Positions 25,703 through 33,843 of a DNA stretch of 64,000 nucleotides are shown here, one piece after another (the first letter of the stretch is position 1; the number at the start of each line of letters is the position of its first letter). A program made the translations under genes and the position numbers. The stretch lies in assembly GCF_035492295.1 (NCBI RefSeq), contig NZ_DATJJK010000099.1, positions 24,575 to 88,574 on the forward strand, given 5' to 3'. The notes under the pieces are model-generated. The model was given only the letters and a program-made list of their open reading frames with translations, was not told where the DNA came from and made no database searches. The DNA comes from Acidisoma sp035492295 (GTDB taxonomy: Bacteria; Pseudomonadota; Alphaproteobacteria; Acetobacterales; Acetobacteraceae).

Positions 25703-25865
25703 GTCCGCTCTCCTTCGTCACAACCGAACCAGCCCCACGTCCTGACCGGGACAACGCATGCAGTTCAGTATGGACCCAATCTATTTTGTGGTAACTGAGC
25801 CATGCGTCTCGCCCAACTCGTTTGATGGCGCAAGATTCTGGTAGGTGTTCCCAGACCAGAGTCAT
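25689..25865 (-). CDS. Possible small protein upstream of the cyclo-ligase
   Basis: A 58-codon frame from ATG 25865 with AGGAG about 12 bases upstream. Its stop overlaps the start of the cyclo-ligase gene (25702), which would allow coupling. No family is recognised; the protein is polar with several Trp and His residues. It may be only a leader frame. Confidence 0.28.
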   Translation of the reverse strand: MTLVWEHLPESCAIKRVGRDAWLSYHKIDWVHTELHALSRSGRGAGSVVTKESGHERE

Positions 25866-26122
25866 TAATCGACCGCGCTCCTGACTGCGACAAAGCACCT
25901 GTCTATCCCCGCTGGGCCTGTGACCGCGCCATCCAACGTTACCGTCAGTCTGGGCTAACAGAGCCGCAGACATTATCGATCTTATCTATTAAGAGTCAAT
26001 AATAGCCAATCAGCCGTGAACATTGCGACATTAGAGATGCGGCCGCCGGCTACCTTTGGACTCAGGCAAAATCCGGTCGGCTCAGGCCGTTGCGAGCCCA
26101 GCACCAGCATGGTATTTGACGT

Positions 26123-26821
26123 TCACCCTATAGCCTTTGTCTTACTCTGGCGTTGGGCCCGTCCTAGCAGTTCCTGGAACAGCGCCTCAAGATCATCGCG
26201 GCTGATGTCAACGGCTTCTCCATAATCCGCTAGCACCTCATCGAGTTCGGTGGGATCGAGAGAGAGCTGCGCGATCGGCGGATGCGGATGGGCTGGAACG
26301 TGTGCATGGTGCGGGTAGGAACGGCCAGTAGCATTGTTGTAGGCAATAGCCGTTATCGCAAGCAGAAACGAATTAAGGCCGACAGGCACCATTACGAAAC
26401 TATAACCGAGCGCTGCGACATGTGGACTACCCAGCACAGCAGTGAGTGCAACTGCGCCGCTTGGCGGATGAACACAGCGCAGCAATGACATTGCTGTGAA
26501 GGAAAAGCCGACTGCCACCGCGGCCGCGATGACAGGAGATGCAATCCAGTGAGCTGCGGTTACTCCGATTAGCGCGGCGACAAGATTGCCCCCAATGATC
26601 GACCAGGGTTGGGCAAGTGGGCTTGCCGGCACGCCGAAAAGCAGCACAGCAGATGCGCCCATCGGCGCAATCAACAATGGCAGACCATTCGTCGAACCGA
26701 GCCATGCCGTGCAGATGGAACCGGTGAGCAAAATGCCCAAAAAAGCACCGATCCCCCCGCGCAGACGTTCGCTATAGCTTGTCGATAGCGGATATGGCAG
26801 GAAGCGACGCCATAAATTCAT
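26123..26821 (-). CDS. HPP-family integral membrane protein
   Basis: This 232-aa protein has about five membrane helices between residues 20 and 165. It carries the family signatures PLLIAPMGASAVLLFGVPAS, QPWSIIGGN and the name-giving CVHPPSGA. The last 65 residues are soluble, with a His-rich stretch (HHAHVPAHPHPP) and an acidic helix. A chloroplast HPP protein has been reported to transport nitrite, which would fit the neighbouring NO-defence genes, but the bacterial role is not established. It is the last gene of the marR-clc-small protein-HPP run and overlaps the preceding gene by four bases. Confidence 0.85.
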   Translation of the reverse strand: MNLWRRFLPYPLSTSYSERLRGGIGAFLGILLTGSICTAWLGSTNGLPLLIAPMGASAVLLFGVPASPLAQPWSIIGGNLVAALIGVTAAHWIASPVIAAAVAVGFSFTAMSLLRCVHPPSGAVALTAVLGSPHVAALGYSFVMVPVGLNSFLLAITAIAYNNATGRSYPHHAHVPAHPHPPIAQLSLDPTELDEVLADYGEAVDISRDDLEALFQELLGRAQRQSKTKAIG

Positions 26822-27039
26822 CGATTTGCCGGCAGATGAACGTATGGGACTCTATGAAGAATCAAAGCATCGAACAGACAATAGATGATTCCACATACGA
26901 TTATGGCGACGATGACAATGGTGACCAGCATCAAGGCCAATCCAGCCGCGTAAAATATTGTTTCAAAAATTTTGTGCAGGTGGTCCTCTCCACGATCAGG
27001 CTGACTCGACTTGCCAAAATCAATTTTTAACAATTTCAT
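26818..27039 (-). CDS. Small single-span membrane protein
   Basis: A 73-aa frame that exactly fills the space between the ClC and HPP genes and overlaps the HPP start by four bases. Residues 1-28 are charged. A strong hydrophobic helix (AAGLALMLVTIVIVAIIVCG) spans 31-60 and a short tail follows. No family is recognised. The position and the overlap argue that it is translated and may be an accessory subunit of the transporter genes. Confidence 0.5.
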   Translation of the reverse strand: MKLLKIDFGKSSQPDRGEDHLHKIFETIFYAAGLALMLVTIVIVAIIVCGIIYCLFDALILHRVPYVHLPANR

Positions 27040-27044
27040 AGCGA

Positions 27045-28931
27045 TTAAATCCCGTTCGTTCCACGAGGGAGTAGCGCGCGACTGCTGGCATCGTCCGTTA
27101 GTTTCTCAACGACGATCGGCATTTCATCGGATAAAGGTTCTTTGTTTGACGTTCTTTTGTGGCGACGTCGGAAAAGCGTCCCGCGGCTGGTCTCAGCCTC
27201 GAATTCCCGCCAGCGCAGCTTGATGAGATCACCTCGCGAAACGATTCCGAGCAATGCGCGTGTTTCGGGGTCGATGACGGGCATCCTTGGCGCCTGCTGA
27301 GCCATCATTCTTACAGCAATTGTCGCGATTGTCTCGTCGAGCAATGCCGTGGGCACCTCGCTACCCATCAAAATGTCAGAGATGAGATCGGTGCGAGGTA
27401 TCTGTGCGCCGATCCACCCCAATATGTCGGCACGCGAGACTAAACCAACAAGCCGCCTTTCGGCGTCCACCACTGGATAGGCGCGATGCCGGTGTTTGGG
27501 CTCTAGGAAGAAGTCGATCGCCTCACCTACCGTGATGCCCGCATGCAAGGTTTCGACAGGCGTTGCCATGATCTCCCGCACACGCACCAACGAGGCCAGA
27601 TCGACGCTATATTCGCGGGTGACATGGTGTCCGCGGCGGGCCAGTTTTTCCGTCAGGATCGAGCGCTTCATCACCAGCACCGTGACGGCATAGCTCCCCA
27701 TGCTGGCGGCGATGACAGGCAACAGGACGCTGTGGTTCCCCGTCAATTCCACCGCAAACAGGGTGGCTGTCAGCGGCGCCCGCATGGTTCCGCCCATCAT
27801 CGCCGCCATGCCGAGGACCGACCAGAAACCCGGTGCGGCAGCGGGCAGCCACGGTGCCAACACGGCCCCTAGCCCACCGCCGATGATCAACAGCGGGGCG
27901 AGAACGCCGCCAGACGTACCGGACCCTAATGCCACCGACCATATGACGGATTTCACGGTCAGAAGCCGGAGCGCGGATAGTCCCGTCAATCCACCCGCAA
28001 GCATATGCGCAATATTGGGATAGCCAACCCCAAGCGCGCGGGGGTCGATCAGTCCGCCGATGCCGACAACAAGGCCACCGATGGCCGGCCACCACATCCA
28101 ATGCAGCTTCAGGCGCGCGAACCAATCCTCCGCAGCATAGACCATGACTGTGAGCAGCGCCGAGCCTAAGCCCGCAATGAGACCCAGGCCAACCCACCCC
28201 AAGCCATGAATAGGATCGACAGTCACATTGCCCGTGAACGGAAATAAAGGTGTCGCCGTCAGCACGTATTGGCGCTCGAGGGAAGCGGTGATGCAGGCGA
28301 CAGCCACGGGCAGAAAGCTCCGTGGCTTGAGTTCAAACAGGAGCAGCTCGACAGCGAGAAGCATGGCCGCGACCGGCGTGCCAAACACGGCGGTCATGCC
28401 CGCACAGGCACCCGCCACCAGCAGAGTCTTGCGCTCCATATCGGTTAGCGAAAACAGCTGCGCGAAGAGGGAGCCAATGGCGCCGCCAGTCATAATGATT
28501 GGCCCCTCGGCGCCGAATGGGCCGCCCGTGCCGATCGAGATTGCCGAGGAAATCGGCTTTAGGATGGCAACCTTCAGCCCCATCCGAGAGCCACCCAGAA
28601 TGATGGCCTCCAGCGCCTCCGGGATTCCGTGGCCACGGATTTTCTCGCTGCCGTACCGTGCCATTAAGCCGATGGCGAGGCCACCGATCGCAGGCACCGC
28701 GACGGTCCATAGTGGCAGGTGGGCGGAGGCTGCGCCCGTCATCGCAAGATGACCAAAATACGCGGCAGAGGTCACCATACCGATGAGATGGAGGAGCGCC
28801 CACCCAGCGGCAACACCGCCGGTGCCCGCCACGACGCCCATCGCGGCGATGGCCAATACCCGAGGCTCTGTGGTGAAATCCCCCAATTTTTCCAGAAGTC
28901 CGTGTCTGTCACCGGAACGCGTCGTGCCCAT
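27045..28931 (-). CDS. ClC-family anion channel/exchanger with CBS pair
   Basis: This is a roughly 628-aa protein. The N-terminal 410 residues are the ClC membrane domain with GHGIPEAL (selectivity loop), GPFGAEGP with the gating Glu, and PLTATLFAVELTG. The C-terminus carries two CBS domains (IMATPVETLHAGITVGEAID and ILMGSEVPTALLDETIATIA), which bind nucleotides and regulate gating. ClC proteins move chloride, and some move nitrate, often against protons. A GTG at 28973 would add 14 residues, but ATG 28931 has GAGGTGG upstream and leaves the palindrome in the leader. It lies just downstream of marR. Confidence 0.9.
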   Translation of the reverse strand: MGTTRSGDRHGLLEKLGDFTTEPRVLAIAAMGVVAGTGGVAAGWALLHLIGMVTSAAYFGHLAMTGAASAHLPLWTVAVPAIGGLAIGLMARYGSEKIRGHGIPEALEAIILGGSRMGLKVAILKPISSAISIGTGGPFGAEGPIIMTGGAIGSLFAQLFSLTDMERKTLLVAGACAGMTAVFGTPVAAMLLAVELLLFELKPRSFLPVAVACITASLERQYVLTATPLFPFTGNVTVDPIHGLGWVGLGLIAGLGSALLTVMVYAAEDWFARLKLHWMWWPAIGGLVVGIGGLIDPRALGVGYPNIAHMLAGGLTGLSALRLLTVKSVIWSVALGSGTSGGVLAPLLIIGGGLGAVLAPWLPAAAPGFWSVLGMAAMMGGTMRAPLTATLFAVELTGNHSVLLPVIAASMGSYAVTVLVMKRSILTEKLARRGHHVTREYSVDLASLVRVREIMATPVETLHAGITVGEAIDFFLEPKHRHRAYPVVDAERRLVGLVSRADILGWIGAQIPRTDLISDILMGSEVPTALLDETIATIAVRMMAQQAPRMPVIDPETRALLGIVSRGDLIKLRWREFEAETSRGTLFRRRHKRTSNKEPLSDEMPIVVEKLTDDASSRALLPRGTNGI

Positions 28932-28960
28932 TGCCACCTCAGTTGAAAGCGGGCCGGGTA

Positions 28961-28979
28961 TATATCGTATCACGATATA
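28961..28979. promoter_or_regulatory. Palindromic operator candidate between marR and clc
   Basis: TATATCGT and ACGATATA form a perfect 8-3-8 inverted repeat about 30 bases upstream of the clc ATG. AT-rich palindromes of this size are typical MarR-family sites, and the MarR gene is directly upstream, so control of clc and the genes after it is plausible. Confidence 0.55.
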
Positions 28980-28988
28980 ATCAAGTGT

Positions 28989-29411
28989 CTAATCCAGTTT
29001 AGCGAGCAGCTCGATCAGCAAGGGGCGAAGTGCACGCAACTCATCTCGATGCGTGACGGACAGCGTCAAAAGTGCCACTTCGGCGGTTTGCGTCAGACAT
29101 AGCTTCATTATGCGCCGATCCCTCGCGTCGGGCTCGCGGCTCACGAGGCCTAGTGCCACCAGCCTGTCCGCCAATTCACTCGCGCTATGAGGTTGGATGA
29201 CCAAATACTCGGCCAGCTCACCGATCGAGATGGCAGCCTCCTTTGCGGCCCGGATGGCGAGCAGAGCCTGGTGCTGCTGCGGCGTCAGACCGGCGGACTT
29301 GGCCGCGGTCTCACTGAAATGCGTGAAACGTCGCAGCGCGGTCCGAAACGCCGCAAGGGTCTGATAATCTTCATCGGTGAGCTGATGGGTGGGCTTTTGT
29401 CGTTTCGTCAT
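28989..29411 (-). CDS. MarR-family transcriptional regulator
   Basis: This 140-aa protein contains the MarR winged helix: GLTPQQHQALLAIRAAKEAA, the recognition region IQPHSASELADRLVALGLVS and the wing REPDARDRRIMKLCLT. MarR proteins are dimeric repressors relieved by small anions or aromatic or oxidising signals. The gene is immediately upstream of clc on the same strand with a palindrome in between, and 78 bases downstream of hmp. It probably governs the ClC/HPP run. Confidence 0.9.
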   Translation of the reverse strand: MTKRQKPTHQLTDEDYQTLAAFRTALRRFTHFSETAAKSAGLTPQQHQALLAIRAAKEAAISIGELAEYLVIQPHSASELADRLVALGLVSREPDARDRRIMKLCLTQTAEVALLTLSVTHRDELRALRPLLIELLAKLD

Positions 29412-29489
29412 GCTCTATGATATCGCGCAGCCAAGCGCGAGCACCATACCGGGCGGCCTTTACTGGGCCGCCGAGTACAGCAGTCATCC

Positions 29490-30677
29490 TTAGTCCAGCG
29501 CTTCCGCCGGGCCGAAAAACTCAAAATGGGCTCGATGACCAGGCACGCCGAGCGCGGCAAGGCTACGCTTGATGAACGCCATAAAGGGTTTTGGTCCAAG
29601 AAAGTAGACATCGCAATCGAGATTAGCGGGTAGCCAGCGTTGCAAATGATCGATGGCAGGCCTGCCAAACGCGTGCGCGTCGCTGCCATCGGTCGCCTTG
29701 CCATGCTCGTAAACGATGAAGCGACGGAGCTGCGGATAGAGCTCTGCCCAACCTTGCAGCGTCGTCGCGAAGGCATGTGCTTCCCTGGTACGGGCATAAT
29801 GCAGGAAGGTCACCTCGCGACCGCCCTTGGCAAGCGCCGCTTCCGCCATTGCAAGGGTAGGCGTAATGCCCACACCGCCGCTAATCAGAACCAGCGGACT
29901 GGTGCCCTCTCGAAGAGTGAATTCGCCGGCCGGCGGAAATACATCCAGCAAACTGCCCTCATCAACCCGGTCATGCAGGAAGTTCGATACCAAGCCGCCA
30001 CTTTCTCGCTTCACGCTGATCCTATAGCTGCGCCCGTTCGCGGCCGCAGACAGCGAATAGTTGCGCCGCACTTCCTGTCCATCGGGCACCAGCCGCAGGC
30101 CGAGATATTGGCCAGGTATGAAATCCAGAACCGGCTGGCCGTCCACCGGTTCAAGGTGGAAAGAGGTGATCTCGGCACTCTCTGGAACCTTGCGGGTGAC
30201 ACGGAAGACCCGAGCGCCGCGCCAGCCGCCCGGGTCTTTGGCGCGCTTGTCATACGCTTCCGCCTCCGCGCCGATCAGAACATCGGCTAACTGCTGATAG
30301 GCGGCTGCCCAGGCTCCGATCACCGCCTCCGTGGCCGTCTCCGAGCCCAACACCTCACGGATCGCGCGCAGCAGGCAAGCGCCAACGACAGGGTAATGCT
30401 CCGGCAACACCTGCAACGACACATGTTTGTTCACGATCTGTGTCGCCAGCGGACCAAGCTCCTGCAGACGGTCGATATTCTTGGCGTACATCAGCACCCC
30501 ATTTGCCAGGGCACGAGGCTGGGCACCGCTCGCCTGATGCGCCTGGTTGAACAATGGCCGCACCTGCGGATACTCGCCCAGCATGATTTTATAAAAATGC
30601 GCGGTCAGTGCCTCGCCGCCAGTTTCCAGTATAGGAACAGTAGCCTTGATGATGGCAGTTTGATCGGCTGTAAGCAT
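29490..30677 (-). CDS. hmp: Flavohaemoglobin, nitric oxide dioxygenase
   Basis: This 395-aa protein has the complete Hmp build. The globin domain (1-140) shows distal Tyr29 and Gln53 and proximal His85 (IVNKHVSL), at the same positions as the E. coli enzyme. The FAD domain has RRNYSLS, and the NAD domain has ISGGVGITPTLAMAE and FFGPAEALD at the end. It oxidises NO to nitrate with oxygen and NADPH. AGGAG lies eight bases before ATG 30677. Two NsrR-like regulators, a second globin and a RIC protein nearby make an NO-defence role secure. Confidence 0.95.
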   Translation of the reverse strand: MLTADQTAIIKATVPILETGGEALTAHFYKIMLGEYPQVRPLFNQAHQASGAQPRALANGVLMYAKNIDRLQELGPLATQIVNKHVSLQVLPEHYPVVGACLLRAIREVLGSETATEAVIGAWAAAYQQLADVLIGAEAEAYDKRAKDPGGWRGARVFRVTRKVPESAEITSFHLEPVDGQPVLDFIPGQYLGLRLVPDGQEVRRNYSLSAAANGRSYRISVKRESGGLVSNFLHDRVDEGSLLDVFPPAGEFTLREGTSPLVLISGGVGITPTLAMAEAALAKGGREVTFLHYARTREAHAFATTLQGWAELYPQLRRFIVYEHGKATDGSDAHAFGRPAIDHLQRWLPANLDCDVYFLGPKPFMAFIKRSLAALGVPGHRAHFEFFGPAEALD

Positions 30678-30932
30678 GAGGTATCTCCTGCTGGGTTGTA
30701 GTCAAGGTACCTGACCGGATCCGCGCGACTTGCCCATCCGTGTCCATCACGCCGGACACGGGCAGGAACGCGGCCGATATTTCTGAAATCAGCAGCCTGC
30801 AGGCGGGATGGAAGCGAGGGGTGAACCTCCGGAGGGATGTAGGGAAAGCAGGTCACCTGCAGACCGTGGGCAGCGCGGCGGTCTCGGTGATGAGTGCTAT
30901 CCGCCGCTTCCGACGGCAGGCGCTGCTCCGGG
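30678..30932. promoter_or_regulatory. hmp upstream region
   Basis: About 250 bases that should hold the hmp promoter. An eight-base palindrome AGGTACCT (30705-30712) lies about 30 bases from the hmp start, a candidate site for NsrR. Nothing else is recognised apart from the decayed 3' end of the neighbouring globin fragment. Confidence 0.3.
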
Positions 30933-31205
30933 CTATTTTCCCAAAAATTTCAGCGAGCGCCCGAACATCTCCGGCGAAGGTTCCGTTTGATCGCGTAGAC
31001 GGACGCGTAAAGGCTGATGCTTGTACCGGCCTCTCGCGTGCCTCACCGAAGACCAGAAGCTGGCCAGTCGCTCAACACGGGTGGGCCAATCCACGATTGC
31101 CCGGCTGAATAGCGGCCCGAGCAATGGATTGGCGCGCACATCACTATCAAAATGGCTGACAAACAGCGCTAGGTGGCGTTCGTGGGAACCTTCGGCAATT
31201 TGCAT
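30933..31205 (-). pseudogene. Truncated group III haemoglobin gene
   Basis: A 90-aa frame whose residues 10-60 (FDSDVRANPLLGPLFSRAIV, ERLASFWSSV) match the first half of group III truncated globins, including the distal and B-helix region. It stops after GRSLKFLGK, where the intact protein at 33433 continues with its proximal-helix half. The next frame gives only weak globin-like sequence. I judge it a 3'-truncated or frameshifted relic, although its N-terminus is well kept. Confidence 0.65.
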
Positions 31206-31262
31206 GGCATTCGACTCTAAAAGCGGTATTGTGGTTACCTATTTATTGCACGGGATAAAAAC

Positions 31263-31279
31263 ATGCAAGTGCGATGCAT
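31263..31279 (+). promoter_or_regulatory. ATGCA/TGCAT dyad at the first nsrR-like gene
   Basis: ATGCA (31263-31267) and TGCAT (31275-31279) are inverted repeats directly in front of ATG 31282. ATGCA-type half-sites are characteristic of NsrR operators, so autoregulation is plausible. The spacer is seven bases rather than a perfect family match. Confidence 0.35.
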
Positions 31280-31281
31280 AT

Positions 31282-31749
31282 ATGGAGTTGCCGGTGCGGC
31301 TGACCCGATACACTGACTTTGCGATCCGGGTGATGCTCTATCTAGCGGCGCATGAGGGCCGGCTTTGTTCGATTGGCGAGATCGCCAAGGCGCATGACAT
31401 TTCGCAGAACCATTTGATGAAAGTGGCGAGCGACTTAGCCGGGTCCGGCTATGTGCAAAGCCTACGTGGTCGCGGCGGCGGCCTTCGCCTTGGCCGTCCC
31501 GCGAATGAGATCAACATCGGCCAAATGATCCGCCATACGGAAGGCAAGGTTGATCTCGTCGGATGCGGAGAGTGCGCTCTAGCCCCTGCTTGCGGCATGG
31601 TTTGCGCCTTTAGAGATGCTGTCGAAACGTTCTTTGGAACACTGGAACGATATAGTTTGGCTGATATTATGGCGACAGGCCACCCAGACCGCCTGCGCCA
31701 AATCCTGGCCGCTGAAACACAACCATCCGGGCTCCTTCAGTCGATCTAG
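31282..31749 (+). CDS. nsrR: NsrR-like Rrf2-family NO-sensing repressor
   Basis: This 155-aa protein has the Rrf2 winged helix (RLTRYTDFAIRVMLYLAAHE, ISQNHLMKVASDLAGSGYV, RGRGGGLRLGRP). Three cysteines follow at about 90-105 (GCGECALAPACGMVC), with the spacing that holds the NO-sensitive [Fe-S] cluster of NsrR. The upstream part of the frame lacks conservation; ATG 31282 begins the family motif. It is divergent from the globin fragment and hmp, the classic NsrR target. Confidence 0.85.
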   Translation: MELPVRLTRYTDFAIRVMLYLAAHEGRLCSIGEIAKAHDISQNHLMKVASDLAGSGYVQSLRGRGGGLRLGRPANEINIGQMIRHTEGKVDLVGCGECALAPACGMVCAFRDAVETFFGTLERYSLADIMATGHPDRLRQILAAETQPSGLLQSI

Positions 31750-31894
31750 GCCGAAGCTAGTTCAGGCAGCTGCAGTCGCGGCAGCGACTGATTGCCGTGG
31801 AGATACTGAGCAATCCTTGTTGACGAGTCTCCGACTATTAGTCGGATGCTTCGTTGAGATTCGTTTCAATTCCATTCGAATTCGAAGGTGGCGA

Positions 31895-32302
31895 ATGATG
31901 ACCCTACGGCGTACTTTCGATTTGCGCACAAAGCGGGCCTATGATCCGCCTGCAGAAAGCGACGGTGCGCGTGTATTAGTCGATCGCCTTTGGCCGCGCG
32001 GTCTGCGGAAGGATAAAGCTGAGTTGAGCGTGTGGCTGAAGGAGGTGGCTCCCAGCCCGGAGCTGCGCAAATGGTTCGGTCACGATCCGGCGCGTTGGGA
32101 CGAGTTCAGTGATCGCTACCGAGCCGAACTCGCCGGCAACTGTGACGCGCACGACGCTGTGGCAAGGCTTGCCGAATTGCTGAAGCGGAGGCATGTAACC
32201 CTCCTATATGCCGCCCATGATACCGCGCATAATCACGCGCTCGTACTGGCTGCATATCTGTGTGACCATCTGAAAGACGAATATGACCGCAGCGCTCCAT
32301 AG
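31895..32302 (+). CDS. DUF488 family protein
   Basis: This 135-aa protein shows the DUF488 core: RVLVDRLWPRGLRKDKAELS, WLKEVAPSPELRKWFGHDPA and the conserved VTLLYAAHDTAHNHALVLAA. Its function is unknown; the genes are often found beside nitrosative or heavy-metal stress genes. ATG 31895 is preceded by GAAGGTGG at good distance. It follows the first nsrR by 145 bases on the same strand. Confidence 0.85.
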   Translation: MMTLRRTFDLRTKRAYDPPAESDGARVLVDRLWPRGLRKDKAELSVWLKEVAPSPELRKWFGHDPARWDEFSDRYRAELAGNCDAHDAVARLAELLKRRHVTLLYAAHDTAHNHALVLAAYLCDHLKDEYDRSAP

Positions 32303-32918
32303 ACTTGCTTGCGATCTGTTTAGCGGCACCCATGGAGCAGGCGTTTCGGAACCTACCATGCAAAGCCCTGAGGCAAATTGCGGAACAAGCGAGAGTCGTG
32401 AGCGCGTGGTGAATATCGCGATAACGTTCGCAATGGATGGCAGATCGCCGGAGACGACTGAGCCAGGCGAGGCCTTGTTCGAACCGAAGAAAATAACAAA
32501 CGCCGCCGCCTGACGTCAGAAGGCAATGGTCCGGCAGCCTCCCCGTCCCGTTCATCGGCGAGCTGCCAGTCGCAATCTGCATGGACGTGAACCACGCGAC
32601 CGTCTTCCGGCTCGTGCCGGACTACGTGCCGCACGCCGTCGACCGGGCTTGGGGCTGGATCGGCGGCCGTGACTCATTCGGCGGCATCGCAGTACCGCCA
32701 TTGCCTGGATATTTCGGGGGCGCCATGGGGGGAATGCGGCTATGCGAACAGCTTGTGATCTATATTAGGCTCGCCATTCTCAGCCTCGTACTAATAGGCG
32801 TCCCTCCTCTCACGCTCCGCCGGCGGCCCCAAAAAGTGCCGATACCACATGAGGCTGTTCATTCGCATTTAGTCTAGCGAACGATTCAATCCGCTACCGG
32901 TATCATCGGAGGTGGCCG
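32303..32918. other. Gene-poor stretch with a possible transposase relic
   Basis: About 600 bases between the DUF488 gene and the second nsrR. Apart from the IS5-like relic noted separately I see no gene. Confidence 0.4.
32349..32474 (-). pseudogene. Possible IS5-family transposase C-terminal relic
   Basis: The minus strand encodes SRLRRSAIHCERYRDIHHAL followed by TTLACSAICLRAL. This resembles the FxRLK.FR.IATRYDK.A..FLA....A...WL end of IS5-type transposases. Only about 40 residues remain. Confidence 0.35.
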
Positions 32919-33317
32919 TCATAAGCGCATGTCGGCGAGGGTGTTTTGATCGAGCGAGAAGGCGAACGCTTCCTTCGCCCTGATCAAAGCGCCTCGCAGC
33001 CGACAGGACGGTAGCAGCCGGCAGCTTCCGCCGTCAGCGCGAAAGCATTCCACAAGCGCTTGATCCCGGGCGAGGTAGCGAACAACCTCGCCAAGCCGGA
33101 TCTGCTCCGGCGGATGCGCCAGGATCACTCCGCCCGCCGCGCCTCGAACGCTCGCAAGATAACCGCCTGCCACAAGATCGAACAGGATCTTCGCGAGGTG
33201 ATGGCGGGAGATGCCGAGACGATCCGAGAGCACGGTCGCCGACTGTACCCTCGCTGGTTCGGCGGCGAGTAGCATCAACGCTCGCAGACCATAATCCGTA
33301 TAATTGGTGAGCATCAT
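32919..33317 (-). CDS. nsrR: Second NsrR-like Rrf2-family repressor
   Basis: This 132-aa protein has the Rrf2 winged helix (MLTNYTDYGLRALMLLAAEP, ISRHHLAKILFDLVAGGYL, RGAAGGVILAHPP) and a Cys triad (ECFRADGGSCRLLPSCRL) for an [Fe-S] cluster. It is only distantly similar to the copy at 31.3 kb. The gene is divergent from the globin-RIC operon, and two inverted repeats occupy the shared promoter region. ATG 33317 and 33314 are both possible. Confidence 0.87.
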   Translation of the reverse strand: MMLTNYTDYGLRALMLLAAEPARVQSATVLSDRLGISRHHLAKILFDLVAGGYLASVRGAAGGVILAHPPEQIRLGEVVRYLARDQALVECFRADGGSCRLLPSCRLRGALIRAKEAFAFSLDQNTLADMRL

Positions 33318-33337
33318 TGCGATGGCTTAGCGGAAGA

Positions 33338-33360
33338 ATTACGTATTGACAATGCGTAAT
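33338..33360. promoter_or_regulatory. NsrR-type operator, 11-1-11 dyad
   Basis: ATTACGTATTG (33338-33348) and CAATGCGTAAT (33350-33360) are inverted repeats with one mismatch around a single central base. This is the geometry of NsrR sites. It lies 21 bases upstream of the nsrR start. Confidence 0.7.
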
Positions 33361-33375
33361 TTTAGCCGCAAATAG

Positions 33376-33388
33376 GTATTTGAAATAC
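33376..33388. promoter_or_regulatory. Second dyad in the nsrR-globin promoter region
   Basis: GTATTT and AAATAC form a perfect 6-1-6 palindrome, about 45 bases before the globin ATG. It shares the GTATT core and one-base centre with the 33338 site, so the same protein may bind both and control both directions. Confidence 0.6.
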
Positions 33389-33432
33389 GTTATTTAGACG
33401 CGGCATGCACAAATTGCCACACGGAGCTGTCA

Positions 33433-33843
33433 ATGCAGGATGTTGGAATTGACGAGCTAATGATCGAACGTCAGGTGCATGGCTTCTACGCAGCCGCACG
33501 GCATGACCCACTCATCGGCCCGATCTTCGAAGCCAAGATTGCGGACTGGGACCGCCATCTTGCTCGCATGTGCGCCTTCTGGTCTTCGGTGGCGCTGATG
33601 AGTGGCCACTATAGCGGCACACCGATGCAGGCGCACGCGCCGCTGCCAATCGCGGATGAGCATTTCGAGCGTTGGCTTGAACTATGGACAGCTACCGCGC
33701 GAGCTCAATGCCCGCCACCCGCCGCGGAACGGTTTGCCCTGCTCGCCCGCCGCATCGCCCAGAGCCTCTCGCATGGCGTTGCCGTCCATCGCGGCGAGTT
33801 ACCGGAACGCCCGCTCGACACCACGGAGGTCGCCGATGTCTGA
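33433..33843 (+). CDS. Group III truncated haemoglobin
   Basis: This 136-aa globin has IDELMIERQVHGFYAAARHD, then PLIGPIFEAKIADWDRHLAR and MCAFWSSVALMSGHYSGTPM. The EF/F region HAPLPIADEHFERWLELW carries the proximal His. Group III globins are implicated in NO or peroxide handling under low oxygen. It is the first gene of an operon; its stop overlaps the next start (ATGTCTGA). Two NsrR-like dyads lie upstream. Confidence 0.9.
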   Translation: MQDVGIDELMIERQVHGFYAAARHDPLIGPIFEAKIADWDRHLARMCAFWSSVALMSGHYSGTPMQAHAPLPIADEHFERWLELWTATARAQCPPPAAERFALLARRIAQSLSHGVAVHRGELPERPLDTTEVADV

